A stretch of DNA of 64,000 nucleotides from DASXHD01 sp036488725 (GTDB taxonomy: Bacteria > Myxococcota_A > Polyangia > Polyangiales > Polyangiaceae): positions 58,752 to 122,751 of the forward strand of contig DASXHD010000032.1 in assembly GCA_036488725.1 (NCBI GenBank). Reading direction: 5' to 3'. A program made the translations under genes and the position numbers. Below are positions 1 to 8,660 of the stretch, in pieces. Below the pieces are notes generated by a model, which was not told the origin of the DNA, made no database searches, and worked only from the letters and a program-made list of their open reading frames with translations. Positions within the stretch are counted from its first letter, which is position 1. Each line of letters starts with the position of its first letter.

Positions 1-447
1 CTGCTCGGCGGCGAGCGCGAGCTTGCGCACGAGCTTCTCGCCTCGCACCCTGCGAATTTCGACGACCAGGATGTCGAACGCGCCCGAGCTCGCGGTCTTC
101 ACGACGACGCGCGCGATCGACTCGCGCGGCGGTCGCACGACGAGCAGCCGATCGAGCGCGACGCCGGCACGCGCGAGGCCGGGCGCGAAAAGCGTGCAGT
201 CTGCATCAATCCACGCGCACCACGCTCGCGCGTCGCGTTCGAGCGCCGCGCGCACCGCCGTCACCGCGACGCGCGTCGCACCCGCGAACGTTTCGTGCGC
301 GCACACGAGCTCGACCACGGCGTGCGGCATCCCGCCGTCGGGCAAAATGCGGTCGAGCTCGGGCCAGCCGCACGACCGCGCCGGCGCTTTGGGCTGATCG
401 GCGAGCGCGCTCGCCGGCTTGATCGACTTCCCGAAAAGAGCGTTCAT
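1..447 (-). CDS. imuA: ImuA-like RecA-fold mutasome protein (5' part only)
   Basis: The first 149 codons of a leftward gene that leaves the window. The N-terminus carries a W-x-E-L-D-R-x-L-P-D-G-G-x-P motif (about residues 28-41) followed by a V-x-E-L strand. This is the opening of ImuA/SulA-type RecA-like proteins, which normally bind G-x-P-x-G at this point. ImuA works with the Y-family-like ImuB and the polymerase DnaE2 in SOS translesion mutagenesis; dnaE2 lies 3.3 kb away. An SOS-type operator ends 5 bp upstream of the ATG. ImuB would be expected beyond the left edge. The family call rests on the N-terminus and the shared operator; the ATPase core is not visible. Confidence 0.72.
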   Translation of the reverse strand, partial: MNALFGKSIKPASALADQPKAPARSCGWPELDRILPDGGMPHAVVELVCAHETFAGATRVAVTAVRAALERDARAWCAWIDADCTLFAPGLARAGVALDRLLVVRPPRESIARVVVKTASSGAFDILVVEIRRVRGEKLVRKLALAAEQ

Positions 448-452
448 GTGGA

Positions 453-468
453 CTGAACAAATTATCAG
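453..468 (-). promoter_or_regulatory. Putative LexA operator upstream of imuA
   Basis: Read leftward the site is CTGATAATTTGTTCAG, with palindromic ends CTGA/TCAG, lying 5 bp before the imuA start. It differs by one base from the site before dnaE2. It resembles the published Myxococcus xanthus LexA box (CTRHAMRYBYGTTCAGS, quoted from memory), mainly in the GTTCAG half. The same intergenic also serves the divergent larE. Confidence 0.75.
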
Positions 469-506
469 TGGTAGCCTCGAGCGGCAAGGGTCGTTAAAGA
501 AAGCCC

Positions 507-1346
507 GTGAGCGAGGATCTTCATCTCGAGCGTCTCCGCGCGATTTTTCGCGAGATGGAGTCGGTGCTCGTCTGTTACTCGGGCGGCGTCGACAGCGCGC
601 TCGTCCTCGCGGTCGCACACGAAGTGCTCGGCGAGCGCGCGGTCGGCATGACCGCGGTGAGCGCGAGCCTCGCGCCGGCGGAGAAAGAGCTCGCGGTTTC
701 GGTCGCCAAACGCATCGGCGCGCGCCACGAGCTCGTCGAGTCGAACGAGCTCGACGATCCCGATTATCAGCGCAACGGTCCCGACCGCTGCTTTCACTGC
801 AAGAGCGAGCTTTACGACATCAGCTCGCGAAAACAGAAAGACTGGTCGATCGCGTTCGTCGCCAACGGAACGAACCTCGATGATCTCGGCGATCACCGAC
901 CGGGGCTCGAAGCCGCCAAGCGCGCGGGCGTGCGCAGCGTGCTCGTCGAAGCGGGCTTTCACAAAGAAGACGTGCGGCGCGTCGCCGAGATCATCGGCCT
1001 CTCGGTTTGGGACAAGCCCGCGTCGGCGTGTCTCTCGAGCCGCATTCCATACGGCACGAGCGTGACGCGCGAGCGGCTCGCGCAAATCGGCGGGCTCGAG
1101 GCAGAGCTTCGCGCGCTCGGCTTGCGACAAGTGCGCGTCCGCTGGCACGCGGTGAACGACCGCGGAGATTCCATGGCCCGCGTCGAGGTCGACCAAAACG
1201 AAATCACCGCTGCGTTCGAGAAACGCGAAACGATCGCGGCGGCCGGCCGGCGCTACGGTTTCAGCTACGTCACGCTCGACCTCGAGGGCTACCGTACCGG
1301 CAGCCACAACGAAGTCTTGGTGGGCCGTTCGTTACGCGTGGTGTGA
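507..1346 (+). CDS. larE: LarE-type ATP-dependent sulfur transferase, three-cysteine form
   Basis: A 279-residue PP-loop ATPase. SGGVDS (25-30) is the pyrophosphate-binding loop. C95-x-x-C98 sits in a CFHCK motif and C175 in ACLSSRIPYG. LarE inserts sulfur into pyridinium-3,5-biscarboxylic acid mononucleotide during synthesis of the nickel-pincer cofactor. In Lactobacillus plantarum the sacrificial cysteine is C176, matching C175 here; the extra C-x-x-C suggests the [4Fe-4S]-using variant. GTG start 8 nt after an AAAGAAAG stretch. No larB, larC or lactate racemase gene is visible, so the cofactor genes must be elsewhere or the role differs. Divergent from imuA. Confidence 0.82.
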   Translation: MSEDLHLERLRAIFREMESVLVCYSGGVDSALVLAVAHEVLGERAVGMTAVSASLAPAEKELAVSVAKRIGARHELVESNELDDPDYQRNGPDRCFHCKSELYDISSRKQKDWSIAFVANGTNLDDLGDHRPGLEAAKRAGVRSVLVEAGFHKEDVRRVAEIIGLSVWDKPASACLSSRIPYGTSVTRERLAQIGGLEAELRALGLRQVRVRWHAVNDRGDSMARVEVDQNEITAAFEKRETIAAAGRRYGFSYVTLDLEGYRTGSHNEVLVGRSLRVV

Positions 1347-1451
1347 GAACTGAGAACGTTTTTTCGCACCGCAAGACACTGGATCCGCCGCAAAAAATCT
1401 GAGATGAGGCCTGGTCTAGTCTCTGCAAAGAGATCCCGACGACCACGACTC

Positions 1452-2438
1452 ATGGAAGCCGCCGCCGTCCGCCAAGAACGAGAGCTCATCGACGCGACGC
1501 GACCGTTCGCCAAAGAAAGTCGCGTCCGCAGCTGGTTTGCGTTGCTGAGCACGCTCGCGCTCGTCGCGGGCACCGACGCGATCGCGTTTCGCGCGCATCA
1601 TTGGGCCGCGCGCGCGGCCGCGATGATCGTCTGCGGGCTGCTCATCGTCCGCACGTTCATTCTCTTCCACGATTTTCAGCACGGCTCGCTGCTGCGCAAC
1701 TCCAAGCCTGCGCGCGCGGTGTTCTTCGTCTACGGCCTCGTCATCATGACGCCGCCGAAAGTTTGGCGCGAGACGCACAACTACCATCACGCCAACACGG
1801 CGAAGCTCGTCGGGTCGCACGTCGGCTCGTACTTGATGGTGACGACGGGCATGTGGGCGAAGATGAAGCCGCGCGAGCGCTTCATGTACAAGCTGGTTCG
1901 CCACCCGCTCACGATCGCGAGCGCGTACTTCACGCTCTTCATGCTCGGCATGGGCATCTCGCCGTTTCTTCGCGCGCCGAAGAAGCATTGGGCGTGCGCG
2001 ATGGGCGTCGTCATGAACTGGGCGCTCACGGCGCTCGTGATTTGGAAGCTCGGCTTCGTCACGTTCCTCTTCGGGATGTTCGGGCCGCTCGCGATCTCGA
2101 TGGCCGTCGGCGGTTATCTCTTTTACGCGCAGCACAACTTCCCGGAAGCGCACATCCAGCCGCGCGAGACGTGGAGCTACGCGCGCGCGGCGCTCGAGTC
2201 GTCGAGCTACATGCGCATGGGGCGCGTCATGCGGTTCTTCACGGGCAACATCGGCTACCACCACGTGCATCACTTGAACCCACTGATTCCGTTTTATCGC
2301 TTGCCCGAAGCGATGGCCGCGGTGCCCGAGCTGCACGATCCGCCGACCACGAGCCTTTGGCCGAGCGACGTGCTCGCGTGCTTCCGGCAAAAGCTGTGGG
2401 ACCCCGAGAAGGGGACGATGGTCGGCTATCCGAGCTGA
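1452..2438 (+). CDS. Membrane fatty acid desaturase
   Basis: A 328-residue membrane protein with the three histidine boxes of acyl-lipid desaturases/hydroxylases: HDFQH (73-77), HNYHH (109-113) and HHVHH (270-274). Hydrophobic segments flank them (about 28-46, 56-72, 91-101, 155-175, 183-225). The diiron centre they form introduces double bonds into lipid acyl chains in the inner membrane. I chose the ATG at 1452; an in-frame ATG at 1404 would add 16 basic residues. The stop overlaps the next gene's ATG (TGATG). Family is clear, regiospecificity is not. Confidence 0.85.
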   Translation: MEAAAVRQERELIDATRPFAKESRVRSWFALLSTLALVAGTDAIAFRAHHWAARAAAMIVCGLLIVRTFILFHDFQHGSLLRNSKPARAVFFVYGLVIMTPPKVWRETHNYHHANTAKLVGSHVGSYLMVTTGMWAKMKPRERFMYKLVRHPLTIASAYFTLFMLGMGISPFLRAPKKHWACAMGVVMNWALTALVIWKLGFVTFLFGMFGPLAISMAVGGYLFYAQHNFPEAHIQPRETWSYARAALESSSYMRMGRVMRFFTGNIGYHHVHHLNPLIPFYRLPEAMAAVPELHDPPTTSLWPSDVLACFRQKLWDPEKGTMVGYPS

Positions 2439-2896
2439 TGTCGATTCGTGTAGTTTGCACGCTTTTTCTCTCGGCGTGCGCGCACCAAGCCGAGCCTTCG
2501 CGCGCGACCATCGCGCCGCCGCCGCCGGTCGCGAAAGCGAGCGCGACCGCGAGTGCGCCGCCGCCGCCGCCCACCGCGCGCGCGGCGCAGCAGGACGAAC
2601 CATCCGCGATGGACTTTCCGATCGGGCAGAGTCCCGTCGAGCTCGCCACCCGCGCGCTCATGGCGGCGGTTCAACCGTGCGTTGATGCGGCGTTGAAAGC
2701 CGATCCGAAGCTCAAGGCGAAGGCGAAGCTCGAGCTCGATCTTCGAGCCGACGGCGCAGTCGATCACGCGTCCTGGCTTTCGCCCGACACGCTCAGCCCG
2801 AGCACGCAGGCCTGCGTCGTCGCTGGGGCTCGAGGCATCGCGCTTCCGCCGCTCGACCGGAGGCCGCTCGACTTGTGGGTCCAGGTCGGTCGCTGA
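2438..2896 (+). CDS. Small lipoprotein with AgmX/TonB-C-like domain
   Basis: 152 residues. A short signal peptide ends at a lipobox L-S-A-C14, so it is probably lipidated and periplasmic or outer-membrane. A Pro/Ala/Ser-rich linker (about 18-55) leads to a C-terminal domain with one Cys pair in which polar K/D stretches alternate with beta-like segments. This resembles the C-terminal domain of myxobacterial AgmX/GltJ-type proteins, but the match is weak. It starts inside the desaturase stop codon and is probably cotranscribed with it. Function unknown. Confidence 0.7.
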   Translation: MSIRVVCTLFLSACAHQAEPSRATIAPPPPVAKASATASAPPPPPTARAAQQDEPSAMDFPIGQSPVELATRALMAAVQPCVDAALKADPKLKAKAKLELDLRADGAVDHASWLSPDTLSPSTQACVVAGARGIALPPLDRRPLDLWVQVGR

Positions 2897-2900
2897 GCGG

Positions 2901-3728
2901 TCAGTTGCCGACGTGCTGTAGCGTGTGCGTGGCATCGAAGAAGTAAGCGTCGTGGCGCGCGCCGGTCACCGCCCATAAAATCGGCAGCGCGAAGGTCGCG
3001 GTTTCGAATCGCGCGAGGCCCGTCGTGAGCTCGGCGCGCGCGGCGAGGCAGGTCGCGATGGCGTCGCCGAAGAAGAAGCCGTGGAATTCTTCGGCGGCCT
3101 TGACCGTCGATGCGCCGCGATAGGCGCTGCCGACGAGCGACGGCTCGGGATCGAACGCGTGCTCGTCCGGCCAGCGCGCTTCGAGCGGGATGCGCGCTTC
3201 GACGAACGGACGGATCGACGGGTGCATCGCCGGAAGGATCGCGCGACGCACACGAAGGAGTCGATCGTTGACGTAGCGGATGGAGCACGCGACGACGCGC
3301 GTCGTGCCTTCGCACGTGGTGCAGCGGACGAAGCCGCGCGCGCACGCGATGCATCGCGAGTGCGGGTCGGGATCGGAGCCGGCGCCCGTGCCCATGCAGA
3401 GCGTGCATGGCGACATGCCGGGTTGGATGATGCACGTCGAGCAGCGCGTGGTTCGCGTGGGCGCGGCGTCGTCGATCGTTTTGTAGGTGCCGCGCTGGGA
3501 CGTCGGCGCGTCCATCGGCGCGCCAGCGCCGGACCAGGCAACCGGCGGCGGGACGTCGCCGCGCGGGTAGCTCGCGAACAGTCGCTCGGAGAGCTCGGTC
3601 GCGTCGCTCCATGCTTCGCGACGGATGCCGTCGACGTGGAGGACGAGGGCGGCGACGCCGAAGACGTCGGTCGGACGAAACGATTCGCCGACGATCGCGC
3701 GGACGGCTTCGGGTGTGGGCAGCTGCAA
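2901..3728 (-). CDS. Unknown protein with DnaJ-type cysteine-rich centre
   Basis: About 275 residues, divergent from dnaE2. Four CxxC pairs lie at about 96-99, 108-111, 126-129 and 136-139, the second followed by MGTG and the fourth by EGT. That spacing is like the CxxCxGxG zinc-binding repeats of DnaJ. No J-domain (HPD) is present. The C-terminal 130 residues have no motif I recognise. No ATG fits the 5' end; I placed the start at TTG 3728, 10 nt after a GAGGA, with TTG 3737 as alternative. The SOS-type operator before dnaE2 lies within the divergent promoter region. Confidence 0.62.
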   Translation of the reverse strand: MQLPTPEAVRAIVGESFRPTDVFGVAALVLHVDGIRREAWSDATELSERLFASYPRGDVPPPVAWSGAGAPMDAPTSQRGTYKTIDDAAPTRTTRCSTCIIQPGMSPCTLCMGTGAGSDPDPHSRCIACARGFVRCTTCEGTTRVVACSIRYVNDRLLRVRRAILPAMHPSIRPFVEARIPLEARWPDEHAFDPEPSLVGSAYRGASTVKAAEEFHGFFFGDAIATCLAARAELTTGLARFETATFALPILWAVTGARHDAYFFDATHTLQHVGN

Positions 3729-3766
3729 AACAGGCAAATCCTCGCGGTTTGCGGACCCGAGCGATA

Positions 3767-3782
3767 CTGATAATCTGTTCAG
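3767..3782 (+). promoter_or_regulatory. Putative LexA operator upstream of dnaE2
   Basis: CTGATAATCTGTTCAG, ending 6 bp before the dnaE2 ATG. It matches the imuA-proximal site at 15 of 16 positions and fits the M. xanthus LexA consensus with one mismatch. Its closeness to the start codon means bound repressor would cover the transcription start. It may also affect the divergent zinc-finger gene ending at 3728. Confidence 0.78.
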
Positions 3783-3788
3783 CCCACG

Positions 3789-6700
3789 ATGCGCGGGTTT
3801 TTGTACGACGCGGGCAGCAGGCTTCCGATCGCGGCACCGCCGAAGAAACCGCCGATCCCGCCAATCGAGATTTGCGACGCGTACGTCGAGCTCGCGGTGC
3901 GATCCAATTTTTCGTTTTTGCGCGGCGGCTCTTCGCCCGAAGCGCTCGTGCGGCGCGCGGCCGAGCTCGGGTACGCCGCGATCGCGCTGACCGATTACAC
4001 CGGCCTCTACGGCGTCGTGCGCGCGATGCTCGAGTGCGAAGAGCTCGGCTCGCGAACGAAAATGATCGTCGGGTGCGAGGTGCCGCTCGCGCCCGGCGCG
4101 GACGGCCCGTTGCTGCACGTCGAAAACCATGCAGGATACACGCATCTCTGCGAGCTCTTGAGCGAGGCGCACGAGAACGGGCCCAAGCTCACGAAGAACG
4201 AGACCGCGCACGCGCCAGCCGAGTCGATCGCGCGCCGCGCGGAAGGGTTGTGGTGCACCGCGCCCGCGAGCGTCTCGCGCGAAGCGCTCGCGACGTTGAA
4301 GGACGCGTTCGGCGCGCGCATGAGCCTCGGTGTGTTTCGACATTTGGACGGCGAGGACGCGCGGCGCGAGCGCGAGACCATCGCGATGAGCCGCGAGCTC
4401 GACGTGCCGATCGTCGCGCACAACGCGGTGCGGTTCGCGGTCGCCGAGCACAAGCCGGTGCTCGACGTGCTGCATTGCATTCGGCGCGGCATCACGCTCG
4501 ATGACGCTGGGCGCGAGCTCTTGCCGAACGCCGAGGCGCGCATCGTCTCGCCGCGCGAAATGGTCGCGCGCTTCGCCGACCATCCCGACTGGATCGCGCG
4601 CACGCGCGTGATCGCGGCAGCGTGCAAGTTTTCGATGCGCGAGCTGAAATACAAATTTCCTTACGTCCTCCCCGCGGGCGAAACGGCGGACTCGCTCCTC
4701 CGGCGCATGACGTACGAGGGCGCGAAAAATCGTTATGGGAGCGTGCCCGAGAGCGTGCGCGCGACGATCGAAAAGGAGCTCGCGCTCATCGCGAAGCTCG
4801 AGGTCGCGACGTATTTCTTGAGCGTGCGCGAGATCGTCGACATCGCGCGCGCGCGCGACATCTTGTGTCAGGGGCGGGGGAGCGCGGCGAACAGCGCGGT
4901 TTGTTTTTGTCTCGGCATCACCGCGGTCGACCCGGCGAGCTCGTCGCTCTTGTTCGAACGGTTCTTGTCGGCCGAGCGCAAGGAGCCGCCGGACATCGAC
5001 GTCGACTTCGAGCACGAACGGCGCGAAGAGGTGATTCAAGAAATCTACGCACGCTACGGACGCAAGCAGGCGGCGATGGTGAGCGAGGTCATCTGCTACC
5101 GCGGAAAATCGGCGCTGCGCGAGGTCGGCAAGGTGTTCGGTTTTTCGCTCGAGCAAGTCGAGCGGCTCTCGTCGATCGTGTCGTGGTGGGACAAGTTGGA
5201 CGCCGCGACGCTCGCGCGTTTGCGTGACTCGGGACTCGATCCTGGCGACGCGCGGGTGCGGCATTGTCTCGCGATGGCCGCGGCGATTCAGGGGTATCCG
5301 CGGCATCTGTCGATTCACGTCGGCGGGTTCGTGCTCTCGGCCGAGCCGCTCGAGCGCATCGCGCCGGTCGAGCCGGCGACGATGAAAGATCGAACCGTCG
5401 TGCCGTGGGACAAGGACGACATCGACGCGCTCGGGTTTTTCAAAGTCGACGTGCTCGGCCTCGGCATGCTCACCGCGATTCGCAAGGCGCTGAGGTTCGT
5501 CCTCGGCGACGGCGAATTCGCGAACGATCAGCTCGCTCGAATTCCGCGGGAGGACCCGGCGGTTTACGAAGCGCTCGGGCGCGCGGACTCGGTCGGCGTT
5601 TTCCAGATCGAGTCGCGCGCGCAGATGGCGATGCTGCCGCGGCTCCGGCCGAAATGTTTTTACGATCTCGTCATCGAGGTCGCGATCGTGCGGCCGGGCC
5701 CGATTCAAGGCGGGATGGTGCATCCGTATTTGCGACGGCGAAACGGCGAGGAGCCGGTCGACATGCCGCACGCGATTTTGCGGCCGATCCTCGAGCGGAC
5801 GCTCGGCGTGCCGCTCTTTCAAGAACAAGTGATGCAGCTCGCGATCGTCGGCGCCGGATATTCGGGCGGCGAGGCCGATCAGCTGCGACGCGACATGGCG
5901 GCGTGGCGGCGCAACGGCAAGCTCACGCGTCACCGCGAGCGATTGCATCGCGGGTTCGCCGAGCACGGCATCGGAGCCGAGTTCAGCGAACGGATCTACA
6001 AACAGATTCAAGGCTTCGGCGAATATGGGTTTCCCGAATCGCACGCGGCGAGCTTCGCGCAGCTCGTCTACGCGAGCGCGTGGCTCAAGGTGCATCACCC
6101 CGCGGCGTTCGCGGCGGCGCTCGTGAACAGTCAGCCGATGGGATTTTATTCGCCGAGCACGATCTTCGAGGACGCGAAGCGCCACGGGGTGGGGCTTCTT
6201 CCGATACGTGTAAATTACAGCAATTGGGATTGCGAGCTCGAGCGAGGGCTCGTGAGAATCGGGTTGAGGCTCGTGCGCGGGCTCGGAGAAGAGTCGGGCA
6301 GACGCGTCGAGGAAAATCGGCCGTATGCGAGCATCGAAGATTTGCGCGCGCGGGCGAAGCTCGATCAAGGCGAGATGGACGCGCTCGCCGAGGCTGGCGC
6401 GCTCGAAGATCTCGTCTTGGGCACGCGCAACGCGATGTGGTCGGTGCGGGCGCCGAGGGGTGAGGGTTTATTTCGCGGGGTCGGCGTGAGTGAGAGCGTC
6501 ACGCTGGCGCCGCTGTCGCGGACCGATCAGCTCGTGCTCGATTTCGAGCGCACCGGGCTTTCGATCGCCGACCATCCGATGCTCGCGATGCGACCGGCGC
6601 TTTCCAAAGACGTGCAATCGAGCGTCGAGCTCGCGAAGATGCCGCACGGCGCGCGCGTGACCACCGCGGGGCTCGTGATTTGCCGGCAGCGGCCGGGAAC

Positions 6701-6929
6701 GGCGAGCGGCATCGTCTTCATGACGCTCGAGGACGAGCACGGGTTCGTGAACTTGGTGCTCTGGGCGAAAACATTCGAGCGTCATCGGCGCGTCGCGACG
6801 GCGAGCGGGATCGTGCTCGCGCGCGGAAAAATCGACTCTGCGAGCGGCGTCGTGCACGTCATCGTCGAGCACATCGAAAAGGTTCGGCTCGATCGCGAGC
6901 TGCCGCACTTGAGTCGAGATTTTCACTGA
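3789..6929 (+). CDS. dnaE2: Error-prone DNA polymerase III alpha subunit DnaE2
   Basis: 1046 residues, the normal DnaE2 length. An N-terminal PHP domain opens with SNFSFLRGG (about 40-48). The palm holds PDIDVDFEHERR (about 399-410), with the catalytic aspartates. Fingers and tandem HhH segments follow, and a C-terminal OB fold contains the segment GIVFMTLEDEHGFVN. DnaE2 performs SOS-induced translesion synthesis with ImuA and ImuB. The PHP metal cluster is partly degenerate (the usual E-L-H-x-H-S reads E-L-A-V-R-S), as is common in DnaE2. The operator at 3767-3782 implies LexA control. It is separated from imuA by unrelated genes rather than lying in an imuA-imuB-dnaE2 operon. Confidence 0.95.
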   Translation: MRGFLYDAGSRLPIAAPPKKPPIPPIEICDAYVELAVRSNFSFLRGGSSPEALVRRAAELGYAAIALTDYTGLYGVVRAMLECEELGSRTKMIVGCEVPLAPGADGPLLHVENHAGYTHLCELLSEAHENGPKLTKNETAHAPAESIARRAEGLWCTAPASVSREALATLKDAFGARMSLGVFRHLDGEDARRERETIAMSRELDVPIVAHNAVRFAVAEHKPVLDVLHCIRRGITLDDAGRELLPNAEARIVSPREMVARFADHPDWIARTRVIAAACKFSMRELKYKFPYVLPAGETADSLLRRMTYEGAKNRYGSVPESVRATIEKELALIAKLEVATYFLSVREIVDIARARDILCQGRGSAANSAVCFCLGITAVDPASSSLLFERFLSAERKEPPDIDVDFEHERREEVIQEIYARYGRKQAAMVSEVICYRGKSALREVGKVFGFSLEQVERLSSIVSWWDKLDAATLARLRDSGLDPGDARVRHCLAMAAAIQGYPRHLSIHVGGFVLSAEPLERIAPVEPATMKDRTVVPWDKDDIDALGFFKVDVLGLGMLTAIRKALRFVLGDGEFANDQLARIPREDPAVYEALGRADSVGVFQIESRAQMAMLPRLRPKCFYDLVIEVAIVRPGPIQGGMVHPYLRRRNGEEPVDMPHAILRPILERTLGVPLFQEQVMQLAIVGAGYSGGEADQLRRDMAAWRRNGKLTRHRERLHRGFAEHGIGAEFSERIYKQIQGFGEYGFPESHAASFAQLVYASAWLKVHHPAAFAAALVNSQPMGFYSPSTIFEDAKRHGVGLLPIRVNYSNWDCELERGLVRIGLRLVRGLGEESGRRVEENRPYASIEDLRARAKLDQGEMDALAEAGALEDLVLGTRNAMWSVRAPRGEGLFRGVGVSESVTLAPLSRTDQLVLDFERTGLSIADHPMLAMRPALSKDVQSSVELAKMPHGARVTTAGLVICRQRPGTASGIVFMTLEDEHGFVNLVLWAKTFERHRRVATASGIVLARGKIDSASGVVHVIVEHIEKVRLDRELPHLSRDFH

Positions 6930-6954
6930 GCGGCCCCGGCGGTATCGTGAGCGC

Positions 6955-7209
6955 GTGACGCCTTTTCGTGACGACGACGTCTGGCGACAGCAGCGCGCGA
7001 CCGAGCTCGAAGCGGATCGCGTCGAGCTCGAGGCGACGCTCGCGCGAGCCGAGGCGACGATTCGCGCTTCGTTGCGCGAGCGCAGCTTGTTTGCGAACGT
7101 GAGGTCGCGAGCCGGCGTGGCGCTGATCGCGCTCGCGATCGCCGGTGGATTCGCCTTCGTTCGATGGTCGTCGTGGCACGCCGCGCAGCGCGCGCACGAG
7201 TGCCAGTGA
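6955..7209 (+). CDS. Small single-pass membrane protein
   Basis: 84 residues from a GTG start. An N-terminal helical region rich in Glu, Arg and Ala (about 8-45) looks like a coiled coil, followed by one transmembrane helix (about 53-68) and a short tail. The stop overlaps the next gene's ATG (TGATG), so the two are almost certainly cotranscribed and may act together. The next protein also begins with a short coiled coil and one membrane helix. No known family recognised. Confidence 0.6.
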   Translation: MTPFRDDDVWRQQRATELEADRVELEATLARAEATIRASLRERSLFANVRSRAGVALIALAIAGGFAFVRWSSWHAAQRAHECQ

Positions 7210-8660
7210 TGGATCGCGCGGCGCTCGACGCGCTCGAAAAAAATGTCGCCGCGCTCCGCAAGCGCGTGGCCAAGCGCGCCGTGGCCGCGCACGACGCCAA
7301 GCCGCGGTCTCGCTTCGACGCGGCGATGGCGATCTTCGCGCTCGGCGTTTTCCTGTTCATCGCCTTCTTCTTCGGGGCCGTAGCCGGCGCCTCGATTGCA
7401 AGGGTCAGCGGCTGCCGCGCGATTCCCATCCAGGGCGTCGCCACGATCACCGTCGAAGAGAGAGATTGCCCCGCCTGCGCCGTCGAGACGGTGGTCACGC
7501 TGGACACCGATGGCAACATGACGCAACACAGCGTCGTGACTGGAGACGAGCGCTCGAAAGTTTCGCCGGCGGTCGTGCGCGACCTCGTCGAAAAAATGGC
7601 GACGTCGTGCTTTTTCGAGATGCGCCCGAGCTACGCGCCGGCCGTGGGCGTGGGCCAAGTCATCGTGACGACGCTCGCGCTCGACGGAAAGACCAAGGCC
7701 GTTCGAGACGACCGCGGAGCGAGCGGCTTCGAGGGCCCGACCATCGAGCTCGGCGCGTGCCTGCCGCCGATAGAGCTCTATGCGATCGAGTGGCAAGTGG
7801 AAGGAATCGCGGGCATGCACAAGCCGCCCCGGCGTCCGTCGCCTTGCGAGACGCTCTCGGCGCTCGCGCGGACGAGCTGCAAGCGCAACGCCGACGCGGG
7901 TCGCGCTTGCGACGCGACCGACGCGAACCCGACGTGCGTGCACGACGCGTGGGCGGTCGTGCGTTCGCCCGACGGTGGCTACGAAGTGGCCCACGGCGCG
8001 ACCAACGGCGAGACTCGTCGCGTGCCGGTCAACGGGCGTCCGACGATCGAGGATCGCGACGGCGACTTGCGCGTGCTCGTTCACCGCGGCGCGGGGCCCG
8101 AGGACCCGTGGGGCGAGCGCGCGACCGCCGCCGTCGACACGTGCCTCTTGCACGATTTTCCGGTGCCGAAGGTGCTCTGCGTGCGCGACGGCGCGTCGCA
8201 GCCGCCGTGGCTGCCGGCGATGCTGCAGGTCCCCACCGATTCGGAAGTCGCGCGCGCGAGTCATTGGCTCGACGGAAATACGACGCGTCTCGCTTACGAG
8301 GTGGACATCGAGGCGTTGCCGCTCCGGTTGCGTGACGCCGCCGGCGTGATCGCGGTCTTGCCTGGGCCGACGCTCTACGCGCATGGACCGCCCTACGACT
8401 TCAACCGCCGCGACGAGGTCGCGCAAGATCGGGCTGCGTGTCGACGGCTCGCGCCGCTCTCGCGCGCGCAACCGGAGGACATGTGGCGAACCGCCGTGTG
8501 CGAACGGCTCGAGGGCCAGGACGCTCCGTCGATCGTCGCTGCGTGGCGCGCGCGCTGCGCGGGTAAACGCGAGGGCGTCCTCGCGGCCGCGTGCAGCGAG
8601 GCGCTCACCCAAATCGTCGCGACGAACCTCGCGCTCGTGACGCCGTGGAGCGCGCCGTGA
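7209..8660 (+). CDS. Membrane-anchored extracytoplasmic protein, unknown
   Basis: 483 residues. A short basic coiled coil (about 5-35) is followed by one membrane helix (about 38-62); the remaining 420 residues are probably periplasmic. That part has paired cysteines, including C-x-x-C (CPAC) near 92-95 and several Cys further on, suggesting disulfides. A beta-rich segment near 85-180 loosely resembles DUF6438-type domains. I chose the ATG overlapping the upstream stop; an in-frame start at 7164 would make a longer overlap. The stop overlaps the following GTG. Confidence 0.6.
   Translation: MDRAALDALEKNVAALRKRVAKRAVAAHDAKPRSRFDAAMAIFALGVFLFIAFFFGAVAGASIARVSGCRAIPIQGVATITVEERDCPACAVETVVTLDTDGNMTQHSVVTGDERSKVSPAVVRDLVEKMATSCFFEMRPSYAPAVGVGQVIVTTLALDGKTKAVRDDRGASGFEGPTIELGACLPPIELYAIEWQVEGIAGMHKPPRRPSPCETLSALARTSCKRNADAGRACDATDANPTCVHDAWAVVRSPDGGYEVAHGATNGETRRVPVNGRPTIEDRDGDLRVLVHRGAGPEDPWGERATAAVDTCLLHDFPVPKVLCVRDGASQPPWLPAMLQVPTDSEVARASHWLDGNTTRLAYEVDIEALPLRLRDAAGVIAVLPGPTLYAHGPPYDFNRRDEVAQDRAACRRLAPLSRAQPEDMWRTAVCERLEGQDAPSIVAAWRARCAGKREGVLAAACSEALTQIVATNLALVTPWSAP

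Noticed and set aside
2901..6368. Single minus-strand frame joining the zinc-finger-like gene to DNA opposite dnaE2
   Set aside because: Upstream of about 3737 it lies opposite dnaE2 and its promoter/operator; only the part to 3728 looks like protein.
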